A stretch of 64,000 nt of DNA from Bolinopsis microptera (taxonomy: Eukaryota; Ctenophora; Tentaculata; Lobata; Bolinopsidae), in contig NC_087077.1 in assembly GCF_026151205.1 (NCBI RefSeq), forward strand, positions 9,353,983-9,417,982, read 5' to 3'. Made by a program: the position numbers and the translations under genes. This document shows, in pieces, positions 1 through 10,610 of the stretch (position 1 is its first letter; the number at the start of each line of letters is the position of its first letter). The notes beneath the pieces were generated by a model. The model was not told where the DNA came from, made no database searches, and was given only the letters and a program-made list of their open reading frames with translations.

Positions 1-60
1 AATAATTCACATTCAATACAATTAATGAAATGGCTAGAATTTTGTTTAAATTTTGTTTAA

Positions 61-147
61 AAAACCCAAAAAAACCCAAAAAAACCCAAAAAAACCCAAT
101 CCCAGTATTACCTTTTCTTGGGTAGGAGTTGGGTTTTTTTGGGTTAC

Positions 148-180
<33 letters not shown>
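61..180. repeat. A/C-rich decamer array, hairpin and 32-bp poly-C tract
   Basis: Positions 61-100 are four copies of a 10-bp unit (AAAACCCAAA). Positions 115-146 carry the complementary TTGGGT / TTTTTTTGGG motifs, so the stretch can fold on itself. Immediately after comes an uninterrupted run of C from 149 to 180. It lies in an intron of AHSA1 (minus strand), downstream of exon 4. The exact C count may be an assembly estimate. Confidence 0.8.
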
Positions 181-237
181 ATTATTATATGATCATTTAT
201 TGCTGTACTCTGTAAACATTTTTAGAAGCATACTTAC

Positions 238-371
238 AGGAGCAGCTTTAGATTTGCTGGGCTGACTGTTGATACCCTCTCCCTTCTTAGTAGGCAGAAC
301 CACCTGTTTACCGTGCGTCACTTGCAGGTACTTGATGTAGTCTCCGATTATAGCCCTGCACTTGGGGGCAA
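238..371 (-). CDS. AHSA1: AHSA1 exon 4 (internal exon)
   Basis: On the minus strand an acceptor (TGCTTTCAG) precedes the exon and a consensus donor (GTAAGTA) follows it. The exon is 134 nt; its first two bases complete the codon left open by exon 3, and it ends in phase 0. It encodes a peptide containing IIGDYIKYLQ and VVLPT followed by a Ser/Lys/Pro-rich stretch. This fits the end of the AHA1 N-terminal domain and the start of the linker to the C-terminal (START-like/AHSA1) domain. The exons for the C-terminal domain must lie left of the window. Confidence 0.85.
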
Positions 372-2642
372 CTGAAAGCAAAGTAATATTGAGAATTAAC
401 ATAGTTAGTGGATGGTCGGCACGATGCAATTTAGTGTTATACTTTTGGTCAAGCTCTGTTTTCTATACTTTGGCTAGAACGTGAGAAAGGAAGTACCAAT
501 TCCGTAATTAAGTGAATCTCTGATTAATTTTTTCGTAGTTGGGAGTTACGGGATCTGTGGCATTGTGGAATTGATAGTTATCCTTCGGAAGTTGAAATTT
601 TTAATTACTGCTTTCAATCATGTCACTTTTTTGATACAAAACAACAAATAACAGTCATTTGGGCGTATAAAATTAGATATATGATAAATAAGTAAACAAT
701 GAACATGATTCCATCAATGACCAAATAATAAACAAGATCATCGTATTTGAATACCTATTGATACCATGTGCATGGCCATGCAATATGCATCTGTACCAAT
801 GCAACAATATAGAATTGACAATAACATAATGAAAAAGTTTTTTTCCTGCCTGCTTACGTACGGTTAGTTCGAAAAGCTGACGGCGCAACTGTAATCCAAG
901 TTCATATAATCAATCAACTGGCCACACTTCTCCTCAATAGCGCATATATACTCCTGACCAAGCTCCTCTTTCCACCGAACAGCCGTAAGTTTAGAGTTCC
1001 TGCTCAGACCCATCTTATCCTGCACCGCGGAGGTGCTTGCAGCGCTGGTGTGCTCCTTGAACCAGTCCAACACTCGCTGAGGTGGTTTATGTCCGATCAG
1101 ATCGTATGCTCGCTTGATGTTGCTGTCAGGATCTTCACAGAGATCTTCGTAGTTTATTCGCAGGTATTTTTCTTTTAGACTGTCACCGAAAACTGAGTCG
1201 TTGTAGTATCTTCCACACAAGGATTCCGCCATATGTCCCACGATTTTTGGAGTTATAGCACTTTTCAGGACAGCATGACCATTGTAGAAAACTTTATCAT
1301 ACGCAAGCCTCGAGTTTATGGTACCCCGAGGATCTCTAAAGCTGTGGATAACGAACACATTTGCATTGTTCAGTATACCGTACTCGTGTACTTCCTCAAC
1401 ACTCCGTAATCGTATAAACTTGGCAGCTAGTATGGGATACTTCCTACACTCAGCTGAATGATTCTTCTTCCGGAGACACGCAGATATTTTGTTCTTGAAG
1501 ACGGGAGAGTCTTGCTCACACCCCGACTGCCGGTTTCTCCGTTGAATCCCCCATTTTGGAGGGTCACATTCTAACAACTCTTCTAGAAAATCCTTAGTAT
1601 CTGTAGTTATGCAGTCCTTCAGTGGTTCAAAGACGTAATATACGTCGTTGTTTTGGTTGAACATTTCACCTAACAGTGATGAACCTGACCTATAATCACT
1701 CACTATAAGCACCACTGTTTTCTTTTCATCCGTATCAATTTTAGGCCGTTTTAACCGCAGCAGGTTTTCTTGGATTAGGACTTGTAATTTTTCGTCTGAG
1801 TCTGTCGTCTCATCCAGCAACTGCTCCTCTTCCGGGCCATCAAACCCGGTTGGTATTATTGTCTCAACCTTAACTGTTTTTCTGATTTGAAGCAGTAGAT
1901 AACAGTTTGCGAGGATGAGACCCGCTGCAACAATAACCTTTACCGAACGGGCCATCGAGTCGATTATCATAGAAATTTCAGAAACAACAATCGATCTTTG
2001 TTGTAAAAGTAAAAGTTGAAATGAGGATATTCTTTACTTCCAAACACAGAACTCAGACACTCACAAGAAGGTTGAACTAATGGCCAAAGATCCCTGCAAG
2101 AACGTGGCAAAGACAGTCAGCAAACGATAGAGCTAACAGCACCCCAACAAGTAACAAGGCGTTTTGTACACGTTTATAACAGTGGCATGGTGAGTGGTGA
2201 CTGGTGCTATACAGTGGCAAAAGTGCTCATTATTAACGGAAACAGACTATGTGCGAAAAGCAAACAAAGGGGTCGTGTAAAGCTTTGTAAGGAGAGCTGG
2301 GCAAACAAAGGGGTTTAAACTTGTTAGCACTTCAATAGTGGGGCGTTAAAAAGAATTTCCGGACAATAAAGGGGGCATTTACTATAACGTATGAAAAGAT
2401 ATAAAGAATCAAACTTGCTTCATTTATTTATGTCTATCAACAGATCAAAAACCTTTAAACAGTCGTGCTTTTATTTAACTAACCAAAAAGTTCCGAACGA
2501 AATTCAGAAAAATCCATTTGATGAACGGGTGGGAGAATTGTTATTTTGGGTACTTCTTTTCGTAACAGAATTATACTTATACTTTAATTAAGACTTAAAA
2601 ATACTAGTATATCGAGAAAAATCAATGTTAAATTCAACTCAC
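372..2642 (-). other. AHSA1 intron 3, hosting a nested gene
   Basis: This 2271-nt interval is bounded by the exon 3 donor (GTGAGTT) and the exon 4 acceptor. It contains the complete intronless sulfotransferase gene on the same strand. I see no further coding potential in 372-863 or 1971-2642; both are AT-rich, and 1971-2340 is the likely promoter and 5' UTR region of the nested gene. Confidence 0.8.
864..1970 (-). CDS. Golgi carbohydrate sulfotransferase (CHST family), intronless, nested in AHSA1
   Basis: A complete 368-aa single-exon protein. Residues about 10-27 form one hydrophobic segment after a short basic N-terminus, the signal anchor of a type II Golgi membrane protein. The 5'-phosphosulfate-binding loop of PAPS is visible near residue 95 (SDYRSGSSLLGEMF) and the 3'-phosphate-binding motif near residue 212 (SFRDPRGTINSR). 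These are the hallmarks of the GlcNAc/Gal 6-O-sulfotransferase group (CHST1-7-like), which moves sulfate from PAPS to sugars of glycoproteins or proteoglycans. Several cysteines in the mid region suggest lumenal disulfides. The first ATG is used here; a second in-frame ATG five codons later is equally plausible. The acceptor sugar cannot be read from the sequence, so no gene symbol is given. The gene lies wholly inside AHSA1 intron 3 in the same orientation, consistent with retroposition or insertion of an intronless gene (inference). Confidence 0.88.
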   Translation of the reverse strand: MIIDSMARSVKVIVAAGLILANCYLLLQIRKTVKVETIIPTGFDGPEEEQLLDETTDSDEKLQVLIQENLLRLKRPKIDTDEKKTVVLIVSDYRSGSSLLGEMFNQNNDVYYVFEPLKDCITTDTKDFLEELLECDPPKWGIQRRNRQSGCEQDSPVFKNKISACLRKKNHSAECRKYPILAAKFIRLRSVEEVHEYGILNNANVFVIHSFRDPRGTINSRLAYDKVFYNGHAVLKSAITPKIVGHMAESLCGRYYNDSVFGDSLKEKYLRINYEDLCEDPDSNIKRAYDLIGHKPPQRVLDWFKEHTSAASTSAVQDKMGLSRNSKLTAVRWKEELGQEYICAIEEKCGQLIDYMNLDYSCAVSFSN

Positions 2643-2724
2643 GCTGGGATTTGACAATTTGATGCAGTTTTGTATGTTCGTTCCCATTTTTAGTTTGTCT
2701 CGTAGTGATGTCGACATCATCTTC
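2643..2724 (-). CDS. AHSA1: AHSA1 exon 3
   Basis: An 82-nt exon with acceptor TTGTTTCAG and donor GTGAGTT. It starts in phase 0 with Glu-Asp-Asp-Val-Asp-Ile, matching the DEVEI-type segment of AHA1, and ends with one extra base (C) that pairs with the first two bases of exon 4 to give Leu. The phase fit across the 2.27-kb intron shows that exon 4 belongs to the same gene although another gene sits between them. Confidence 0.88.
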
Positions 2725-2961
2725 CTGAAACAAGATCTCAATCATGCTCTCCATCATGACTAATCATTTCCATTCTCAATATTTAGTTTCATACGGAAAG
2801 AACTCCAATAAAACTATGCAAGCTTTTTAAGTGGACAATGCTTGGCATGCAAGCATCTTCTTATTCATGCGACGTACATACTTGAAAAAAAAAAGGATAA
2901 GCCCAGCAAACATTCAGAAAGCAAATAATACCTGATCTCAACAGAAAAATAATATACTCAC

Positions 2962-3123
2962 GGAGTTTTCCTCGCTGATGTTTTCGATTTCAATTTTGCC
3001 AGTAATGTTATCATTACTGGTGGCTGTCTTACCACACCACTTCAACTCAATGTTCCACTCGAAAAAGTAGATAACTTTGCCCTTCCTGTTGTTGACAGAA
3101 GCCTCACCATCGCATTTTGTTAC
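2962..3123 (-). CDS. AHSA1: AHSA1 exon 2
   Basis: A 162-nt exon (54 codons, phase 0 on both sides), acceptor AATCGTCAG, donor GTGAGTAT. It encodes the diagnostic AHA1 core DGEASVNNRKGKVIYFFEW and the following WCGKT...GKIEIENISEENS segment, essentially colinear with vertebrate AHSA1 (GEASINNRKGK...). This is the strongest single piece of evidence for the gene's identity. Confidence 0.95.
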
Positions 3124-3429
3124 CTGACGATTAATACATTGTGAATTGATCCATTTAAATCACCAGGTTCAGAAGCCTTGTCCATGGAACAAGAAATCAG
3201 CGTTATTAGGCATTGAAAACATTTTATAGCGACTAAACATTTATAATAACAAAAATTGAGATAAGATGTGATGCACCAATTAAACAAGACTGATTTTGGC
3301 TCCCACCAAATATTCATTATTAAGTTTTCGTTATTCTCAGACGATGCAAATCATGCAAAATTGTAAATAATGACTCAGCAATATGAAATGCAGATGTTTA
3401 TCAAATTATGTCATCACATTTGAACCTAC

Positions 3430-3609
3430 CTCACTGATTCGCACACTGCCTTCAGTCCCCGATTCACCAAGCTCTAAAAACTTTTCTTTGAAAAACTTCT
3501 TACTCGGCACGCTGGCGTCAACTTCGGACCAATGCCAGTTGTTGACATTCTTGGCATCTTCTCTTTCTTCCACGATCCATCGGGCATCTCCTTTTCCCCA
3601 AAGGGCCAT
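3430..3609 (-). CDS. AHSA1: Activator of Hsp90 ATPase (AHSA1), exon 1
   Basis: A 180-nt first coding exon (60 codons) from an ATG at 3609 to a GTAGGT donor. It encodes MALWGKGDARWIVEEREDAK and then NVNNWHW, nearly the canonical AHA1 N-terminus. AHA1 is a cytosolic Hsp90 co-chaperone: its N-terminal domain binds the Hsp90 middle domain and stimulates its ATPase. Exons at 2962-3123, 2643-2724 and 238-371 follow in phase, giving about 186 residues of N-terminal domain and linker. The C-terminal domain lies beyond the left edge, so the gene is partial here. ATP5F1E lies 575 bp upstream in the same orientation. Confidence 0.95.
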
Positions 3610-3738
3610 TTCTTACTACCTACAGAATACAGATTGATTTGTTAGTTAATATAATTGAAACGAACAACAGGAGAAACAATTCCAAACAGTAGCATTGTCA
3701 TGGTACCGTAATCTTGTGTACGAGGGTCACCGTGTGCA

Positions 3739-3746
3739 TGACGTCA
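3739..3746. promoter_or_regulatory. Palindromic CRE/ATF site upstream of AHSA1
   Basis: A perfect TGACGTCA lies 130 bp upstream of the AHSA1 start codon within a locally GC-richer stretch (3720-3900). This is the consensus cAMP-response / ATF element and its position fits a core promoter. Function is inferred from position and consensus only. The rest of 3610-4183 shows no coding potential that I trust. Confidence 0.5.
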
Positions 3747-4183
3747 TAAAGCCGCGCAGCAAAAATTTTCCCGAATTTTCTACGGATGCCGACAAAATAA
3801 CATTTTTACAAAGAAAGCGCAATATTTTTCGCGCGTTCCGTAAGAATTCATTTGATCTCCATGTGCAATGTCTACGGCGTCCCCCAGTAGGCACTAGAAA
3901 ATGGTAAGTATAAAACAGAGAATTCACAATTTAGATTATAGAAAGATGTATGTAAAGCACTCAAATTCAGTAGCACTACAAATAGCAAAGTTTTGAAATT
4001 ATACTAACTTATACTAATATTGGATTGACATAAAGCAGAGAACATCACTATATCATATCCTCAACATAAATACTAATGTGCGACACAAAAAAGTACAAAT
4101 GTATGTGGCAAAACTCCACCCGTTTCAGAAGTCCTTATATAACTTTACATAATAAATTACAGTTCCAACGCGTGGTAACCATC

Positions 4184-4351
4184 TTATGCCTTGATTGGCT
4201 TTCCTGCTTCCCATTTAGTCTTTTTCATCAAGCCTTCCTCCAACTTGAGAGCAGCCGCTTGAGCCTCTGGTTTTAGACCACGTCTCACGGCTTGGGCTGC
4301 TATTTTAGAGAACTGTAGGTAGTTCAGACCGGCTATTCTCCAGTAAAGCAT
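4184..4351 (-). CDS. ATP5F1E: ATP synthase F1 subunit epsilon, mitochondrial
   Basis: A complete 55-aa protein, start ATG at 4351, stop TAA at 4184-4186. It begins MLYWRIAGLNYLQFSKIAAQ, matching the family signature (YWR-AGL-Y--YS-I-A-AVR), and ends in a basic tail with TKWEAGKP, similar to the KW-GKP tail of insect homologs. This small subunit is part of the central stalk of mitochondrial F1-ATPase; animal homologs are about 50-60 residues and lack a cleaved presequence. An upstream non-coding exon cannot be excluded, but the ORF is the right length by itself. It is encoded upstream of AHSA1 on the same strand. Confidence 0.92.
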   Translation of the reverse strand: MLYWRIAGLNYLQFSKIAAQAVRRGLKPEAQAAALKLEEGLMKKTKWEAGKPIKA

Positions 4352-4625
4352 GGTTCCTTGCTATAATATAAATACTGGTTAGTGGTTGTAGGAATATTAT
4401 CCATTATGTCCATATAATTTAATGGATCATTTACGGTGTGAAGGATTAAGCAAGTTCTAGTAAATACCACAACAGGATGAACAGGGATACATGATAATAA
4501 TAAGACATGACGGTAATGTATAATATGTACCAATTTACGATAGAAATGATATACCAGTGTGCAGTTATAATTAGTAATTTCAAGGCAACTTTCTAAATTG
4601 GAGATATGTAATGTAGATTCTGGTG

Positions 4626-4743
4626 GTAGGTGAGGCATATTTTTTCACGCAATTCTTGTTTCACGTGTGACAGTGATTCTGGGGTTTGATCGGTGAATAG
4701 TTTAAGCTGATGATAATTTTTGTCAAAAAATATGCCTCACCTC
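4626..4743. repeat. Short inverted repeat (possible MITE)
   Basis: AGGTGAGGCATATTTTTT at the left end is repeated in inverted form at the right end (AAAAAATATGCCTCACC), separated by about 80 bp. No clear target duplication is visible, so a MITE call is tentative. The rest of 4352-4925 holds no coding region that I can recognise. Confidence 0.55.
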
Positions 4744-4928
4744 TCCATCAGGATCCAGATCCTAGACCTCACCAAACTTTTAAAGTAAAATAACGTTCAA
4801 ACTTCTCAGAATTTCTGAAAGTCACTGAAAAAGATTAAAAAAACCGTCGAACAGAGGGATCATTCACATGTAACAACTAACAAAGGCCATATTCTGACTT
4901 CGGGGTGGTGCTGCCACCAACACAAAAA

Positions 4929-5103
4929 CAGTAAAACCCTGGTTGTCCGCCGGAGTTTGGGGGAAGGAAACACCAGTGGTAAGTCAGGGTTTTGTTTATT
5001 TACATTATTCATGTAAAACCCTATTTGGGGGAGAAAGGAGATGGCCGCAGTATATCGGGATTTGCGGTAAATAGGGGCATGGTAAATCTGGAGTTTTACT
5101 GTA
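4929..5103. repeat. Imperfect inverted repeat with pogo-like ends
   Basis: The left end reads CAGTAAAACCCTGG and the right end GGAGTTTTACTG followed by TA. CAGTAAAAC ends are typical of pogo/Tigger-type MITEs, and the middle contains further inverted AAACCCT/AGGGTTTT motifs. The left flank lacks a TA, so the element is incomplete or degraded. Confidence 0.4.
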
Positions 5104-5151
5104 GTTCGATTTTTGTTGTAAATTGTAGCACGGACTTTCCTGACGAATATT

Positions 5152-5745
5152 TTGCCAGTAATTCACAAATACGGTAATACATATTCCCAAAGATATGGTG
5201 ACTTTGGCTGGACATGTCCTAACTTTAAGAAAGCTCTCCTTGCAAAAACTGCTGTTAAAACTGCGGACTCAACTTGCAATACAAGCATGGATAGCACCAA
5301 GAGTGTGGCTAGCACCAAGAGTGTGGCTAGCACTGAAAGTGGGGCTAGGACCACCACTGATACAACTTCCAGCAATGGCGATGAGAAGACATTGATTGAA
5401 ACTTTGAGCAATTTTAAAGTAAGTTTACTGTCAAGTGTAGAAGAACTTATTTCCATCAAACTTAAATCACACATAGATTCTTTGCTTGCAGAAGTACCAA
5501 ATCTTACACGAAGATCCAGCACCCCTAGTAGTGCATCATCTATCCCTAGTAGTGCATCAGCTATCCCTAGTAGTGCATCATCTATCCCTAGTAGTGCATC
5601 AGCCCTAGCCCTGCAAACATCTAGTTCTTTAAGTGCTTGTCCAATGAAGCCTACCAGGTCACTTTCATCTTCAAAGAGCTACAGTGCTGCGTTGTCTCCT
5701 GAATCTGCTATAGATAGCCCCACTGGTACTGCTACTGAGAACTAA
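5152..5745 (+). pseudogene. LINE-A ORF1-like fragment
   Basis: An open frame of about 197 codons, Ser/Thr-rich, with two internal minisatellites: three copies of an AGCACCAAGAGTGTGGCT-type unit (5296-5345) and four copies of a 24-bp unit encoding a Pro-Ser-Ser-Ala-Ser repeat (5519-5607). A continuation in another frame runs to 6108. The composition is typical of a low-complexity ORF1 upstream of a CR1-like pol. No CCHC zinc knuckle is visible. I do not consider it a host gene. Confidence 0.5.
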
Positions 5746-6126
5746 ATAGAACTAACCAAGAAGGAAACTACTGTGCAAAAACTTCCCTCTGACAATATCC
5801 ATAATAATGCTCCTGATAATCATGTTATCGTCCTCAATATAGAAGCTAGTAATATTAATCTTGAGGAAGCAGGGAAGCTAGCTAGCAAACCCCTTGGTAC
5901 AATACCCATGATCTTCTTGACCCCTAAACCAAAGACAGGCAAAATTGTTATCTCCTTCCCTTCAGAAAAAGATAGAAAGGATGGGAAAATAGCCCTTGCA
6001 AACTCATCAGCTGTAACTTCGTCCAAAATCACTGTTAATGATGCACAGAAAATGTTCCCGAAAGTCACAGTTACGAATATTCCAAACAACTTAATCTTAA
6101 CAACTTAATCTTTCAAGGAGGATCTG

Positions 6127-7198
6127 TTGCTATCTGACATAAATGACCCCAACAAGTTTATTGACTGCAACTCTGCCACAGAACTCTATAACAAAGAACT
6201 TCGCAGAATTCTTGATAAACATGCTCCCCTTATCTGTTTTAGCATTAATCCTGATCAAAGCAAGTGGGTGGACACAAAATGTCAAACTGCCAGAAGGAAA
6301 CGAAGAAAAGCTGAACGTGACAACAGGAGACTACAAACTGCAGATTCAAAATTGGACTATAAAAAAGCTGTTAAGCATGCTGAAGCAGTTATAAACACCA
6401 CTAGATAGCTATACTATGAAAATCGTCTGCAAAACTGTGAGGACAATAAAAAAGATACCTACAAAATAGTCAATCAGCTGATGGATCGGGACAAAAACTT
6501 GAAGCCTAATAACAAACCGGCTGAAACTCTATGTGAGGAGATGAAAGAGTTTTTCAATGATAAAGTGGAAAAGATTTACTCTGCCATTAACAACGATACT
6601 GCAGCTGACATTCTACCTGACCACTAAGAACCATTTCAAGGTGAAGCCTGAAGCCAATTTGAAACCATAAGCGACAATGATCTCAAAAATATTCTTTCTG
6701 ACCTTAACAAAAAAGAATGTGAAGAGGACCCCATCCCTCTAAAACTTCTATTAATGCAGTGTTTTAATGAAGTTAAACCAATTGTGTCATTTATTATCAA
6801 TGACTCACTTGCCACTGGAAAATTTCCGTCAGTCCTAAAGAGACCAGCCATCAAAGATGATAAAGGAGATGTCAATAGCTTCAACAACTATAGACCGATT
6901 AGTAACTTACCTTTCCTCTCGAAACTCATTGAAGAGAGTGTCCAGAAACAGATGACCAAACATCTTGACTATCACAATCTTCATGCTGAGCATCAAAGTG
7001 GTTATAGGTCAAATCATAGCTGCGAAACTGCAACCCTTACCATCTACAATGATCTTCTTTGTATCAGTGACATGAAAAGCAAGGTTATCGTCCTCCTTTT
7101 GGACCTCAGTGCTGCTTTTGATACTGTAAATCATCACTTGCTCCTAAAAAAACTAAAAAAGGACTTTGGTTTTGAAGGTAATGTTCTCGAATGGTTTA
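6127..7198 (+). pseudogene. LINE-A pol: linker and first half of RT
   Basis: The frame includes the typical post-endonuclease linker (DKHAPL, then a Lys/Arg-rich WVDTKCQTARRKRRKAERD-type stretch). After stops near 6408 and 6625 comes the RT with NNYRPISNLPFLSKLIE, HQSGYRSNHSCETA and LLLDLSAAFDTVNH (catalytic Asp in motif A). The RT breaks after EWF at 7198, exactly at the left end of the inserted inverted-repeat element, and resumes with T-S-Y-L-N-N-R at 10847. Confidence 0.85.
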
Positions 7199-8596
7199 CG
7201 GGTATATGACCCCCAGAATATAGGTGGCCCCCAAAATATAGGTCATGTTAGTGGATACAGTTCTAACCAAGATAAGCGATACTAATGGGATCTGTTACTG
7301 CTAGGTTGGAGTAAAACATGTAACTAATGTTTCTGGATAAAAATTTTGGACCTACATGAGGTATTTTGGTATATTTGGTCATGACAGCGAAAGATTTAAA
7401 CGATGTTGTCATTTTCTAGAGGGGTAAATATGGCGAAAAATATGGCGAAAAATTGTCATGACAAAAATCTGTCCAACACATGCCATTAAGACTACTGGTA
7501 TGAGTATTATTTTAAGCTATCTTTTCATCGAGACATCTGCAAACTGACAATTTGGAAAAAAGTTATGGCCATCACAATTTTACGGGCCCCCAGAATATAG
7601 GTCTATACGACCCCCAGAATATAGGTTGGTCAAAAACCCTGAACATGCCCAAAACCATGCTGTGGGATGCTCTACGTGTAGCTACTAGTCTCTTGAACCC
7701 ACATATCAAGTTTTATCAAAATTGGCCGAGTTATGGGATAAAAACAAAAACCATATGCCCATATTTGGGCATACGCACCTAATTTGATCGATTTTGGTCC
7801 ATAATATAAATTGGTCAAATATCAATATTTTTGAATGAAACCAACTTTATATGGAAGGTAAGCATATATTACACATTCTCTGTGATTATCAGCTCAATAT
7901 CTACCTAACTGTGGATTCTGTGTTCAAATAATCGCAAAAAATGAACAAAATCGCCCATATCTCAAACTGACTTCGCTCAAAACAATAGAACTCAATAGGT
8001 TTTCAATATTTTCACATGAAATTTTCAGAATCAACGTAGAATTGTCTCATGACCTTAAGTTTTGGGACAGAATTTTGAGTTAGGCCTTTAAAAAAATTTG
8101 GCGGCCAAAAATGTCTGATTTACAGTCATTGAGGTGCACATTGTATTGATACAGATAAAAACAGCCCCCCTCAATCATATCTAGGGACACTCCTTCAATC
8201 TTATTTAAGTATTTAGTTAAGATCCCTACTAAATGAGTGCATGAAAGCTTTTTAACAAGTAAAATTAAAGATTTTACTCATTACGGGTATATGGCTGGCC
8301 CCCAGAATATAGGTTTTAAAAAAAATAGCGACCAAGATTCTGCATTTTCTCTGTCACCCTGAGCATTAAGGAATATGGGGTAGTGATGAGAAACAGTTAA
8401 AGAACATATGCTGAAGAGATGGCATCATCAAAATGTATGAAGGTGGAGTATTTGAGGACGATTTTTGCATACCTATATTCTGGGGGCCGTAGTTTTTGAT
8501 TTTTTGCTATTAAGTATACTCTAAACCATTTCAATTTAGTATCTGGAGCCATTGGCATCATCAATACAGTCTCAGCAACATATTCTGACTGCATAT

Positions 8597-10610
8597 AAAT
8601 AATAATAATAATAATAAAATTTGGTAGCTTAAACACAAACTCTAAGCCCAGTGGATAAACCACAAAACTTATGCTCTATTGTGTGAAACAAAGATACTAG
8701 ATCAAGATAACTATCAAGGAGTGTATGCATAGGACATAAAAAGTTTTGGAACGAAGATGACATGCTTGTGAAGCGAGCTAACAGTCTAATTGCTAATAAG
8801 TTCAAAAAGATCATGACATTAGGTTGCATCCTAAACAGTTTAAGCAAATAACATAAAGTTATTATATTGTCAATTAATCGCTCATGCCATAACTTTTCTT
8901 AAACAGGTGAGTTTTTAATAATGTTTTGAACAGATCAACATCGGAACAAGTCTTAATTTCAATTGGTAGTTGGTTCCAGATTTTCGGAGCAACAGTCTGA
9001 AACGCTCTTGGGTGTGATCTTGTAGATCCGACGGGTAGGTGTAAGGAGGAAGTTCTTCTGCTACTCGAACTAACAAATGTTACTAGATCACACAGATATG
9101 CAGGAGCAACACCATTGACTGCTTTGAAAATCAGTAAGCATAACTTAAACTCAATCCTCTCCTTCACCTTGAGCCAATGAAGGGATTTGAGCTTCTCCTC
9201 GACTGAGTCTCTCTTCTTTAATCCAAAAACCAGACGGCATGCTCGGTTCTGAATGTTCTGCAGCTGCATAATTGAGGCTTGACTACAACCATAGTAAAGT
9301 GCATTGCAGTAGTCAAGCGATGAGATTACAATTGCTTGAGTCAGTGTTCCCATCTGTTTGGTTGTGAGGAATTTTTTCATCTTAGCAAGGTCTCTTAGTT
9401 TCAGAAAACACGATGTTTTAAGTTGCTTGATTTGCTCACCAAAGTTTAGTTGAGAGTCGAGACGAAATCCGAGGTTCTTTGCAACAGGTGACAGCCTGAC
9501 ACACGTCTCAGAGTTAACAAACACGCCCCCTATAGACAGCTGCTGGAGAACAAGCGGTGTCCCAAAGACAAGAATCTCAGTTTTTCCTGCATTGAGCTGT
9601 AGATAATGTTTTTTCATCCAGTCATTAATTTCTTGGAAACATTTGGGAACATCGTTGATAAGGACGGTGGGCTCCTCGTTTGGCTTGAAACTTTTATACA
9701 GCTGATGATCGTCGGCGTAACCCTGGATGGAGAAGTTCAGATCATGTGCTGCTGAGTACAAAGAGCGAATGTAGATGTTGAACAGGACCGGACCCAGCAC
9801 AGAGCCCTGTGGGACTCCAAACTTAATCACTATCTCATAAGATTCCTCATTTCCAACTTTAATCGTTTGACATCTACCTGTGAGGAAGCTGCTGAACCAT
9901 TTCCAAGCTGTCCCTGTTATTCCCAACTCATTTCTGAGGATGTTCAGTAGTTTGCAGTGGTCAACTGTATCAAAAGCTGCGCTGAGATCTAGGAGAAGAA
10001 CAACAGTTGCCTTGCTTTCTGTAGATGCAATGAGTAGATCGTTAACAACTCTCACAAGCAGAGTCTCGGTGCTGTGTTTTGATTTGTATCCAGACTGCTG
10101 TGGGATGTTCAGGTTGTTGTTTTCTAGATGTTCATTTAGACGCCTGAGCACTACTCTTTCTATCAACTTGCCCACAAAACTAAGGTTAGATATTGGTCTG
10201 TAATTCTTGAGATTATCACTATCTAATCCCTGGCCCTTTATCAGGGGTGTGATATGAGCTAGTTTAGCGCCATCAATACTGCCAGAAGATAATGAAGCAT
10301 TTACTATGTCAACTAAGACGGGTAGTAGAACCTCAAGGTTTTCTTTAAAGATGTTTGCAGGTAGAGGGTCAATTGAAGAAGACTTGATCTCAGATGCCTT
10401 GATTATCTCCTCTAGTTCTTCTAGAGTAGTTGGAGAGAACTCAGCTAGTTTTTCTCCGCAGTAAGAGGGCGTTTGATCGTCAGACTCCACATGATCAAAG
10501 TTATTTCGTATTGCCTTTATTTTCTCCTGAAAATATACGTTAAAGTTTTCGACTGTGTCCTTGAGAGACTCCGACGAAGGCAACACATATAACTGTCTGT
10601 GACAATTTTA
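8597..10610 (-). mobile_element. 5'-truncated CR1/Rex1-type LINE (LINE-B)
   Basis: A minus-strand LINE inside the TA-flanked element. It holds a long intact RT ORF (8874-10586), a short 3' UTR, and an (ATT)n tail, seen on the plus strand as AAT repeats at 8597-8619. The 5' end is truncated near 10610, just before the next CCCCCAGAATATAGG copy. The intact ORF says it inserted more recently than its host elements. Confidence 0.85.
8874..10586 (-). CDS. LINE-B reverse transcriptase (5'-truncated pol)
   Basis: About 570 uninterrupted codons; the frame stays open slightly beyond 10586 towards the truncation, so the true start is lost. Motifs in order: SLKDTVENFNVYFQEKIK linker, NYRPISNLSFVGKLIERVV, QQSGYKSKHSTETLL, LLLDLSAAFDTVDH (motif A), FGVPQGSVLGPVLFNIYI, YADDHQLY near residue 290 (catalytic Asp-Asp), LNAGKTE, then the C-terminal KIWNQLPIEIK...LFKTLLKTHLF segment shared by CR1/Rex1/L2 elements. 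No endonuclease remains. It reverse-transcribes LINE RNA at a nicked target in active relatives. Confidence 0.9.
   Translation of the reverse strand: MLPSSESLKDTVENFNVYFQEKIKAIRNNFDHVESDDQTPSYCGEKLAEFSPTTLEELEEIIKASEIKSSSIDPLPANIFKENLEVLLPVLVDIVNASLSSGSIDGAKLAHITPLIKGQGLDSDNLKNYRPISNLSFVGKLIERVVLRRLNEHLENNNLNIPQQSGYKSKHSTETLLVRVVNDLLIASTESKATVVLLLDLSAAFDTVDHCKLLNILRNELGITGTAWKWFSSFLTGRCQTIKVGNEESYEIVIKFGVPQGSVLGPVLFNIYIRSLYSAAHDLNFSIQGYADDHQLYKSFKPNEEPTVLINDVPKCFQEINDWMKKHYLQLNAGKTEILVFGTPLVLQQLSIGGVFVNSETCVRLSPVAKNLGFRLDSQLNFGEQIKQLKTSCFLKLRDLAKMKKFLTTKQMGTLTQAIVISSLDYCNALYYGCSQASIMQLQNIQNRACRLVFGLKKRDSVEEKLKSLHWLKVKERIEFKLCLLIFKAVNGVAPAYLCDLVTFVSSSSRRTSSLHLPVGSTRSHPRAFQTVAPKIWNQLPIEIKTCSDVDLFKTLLKTHLFKKSYGMSD

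Noticed and set aside
53-265. Plus-strand 70-aa frame with poly-Pro
   Set aside because: It is a read-through of the AAAACCC array and poly-C tract; the proline run is the homopolymer.
3695-3927. Overlapping frames on both strands near the AHSA1 promoter
   Set aside because: They are short, with no homology and no splice context; the region fits promoter and 5' UTR with a CRE.
8397-8847. Minus-strand ORFs below LINE-B
   Set aside because: They are fragments of the LINE-B 3' UTR and the host element without any recognised domain.
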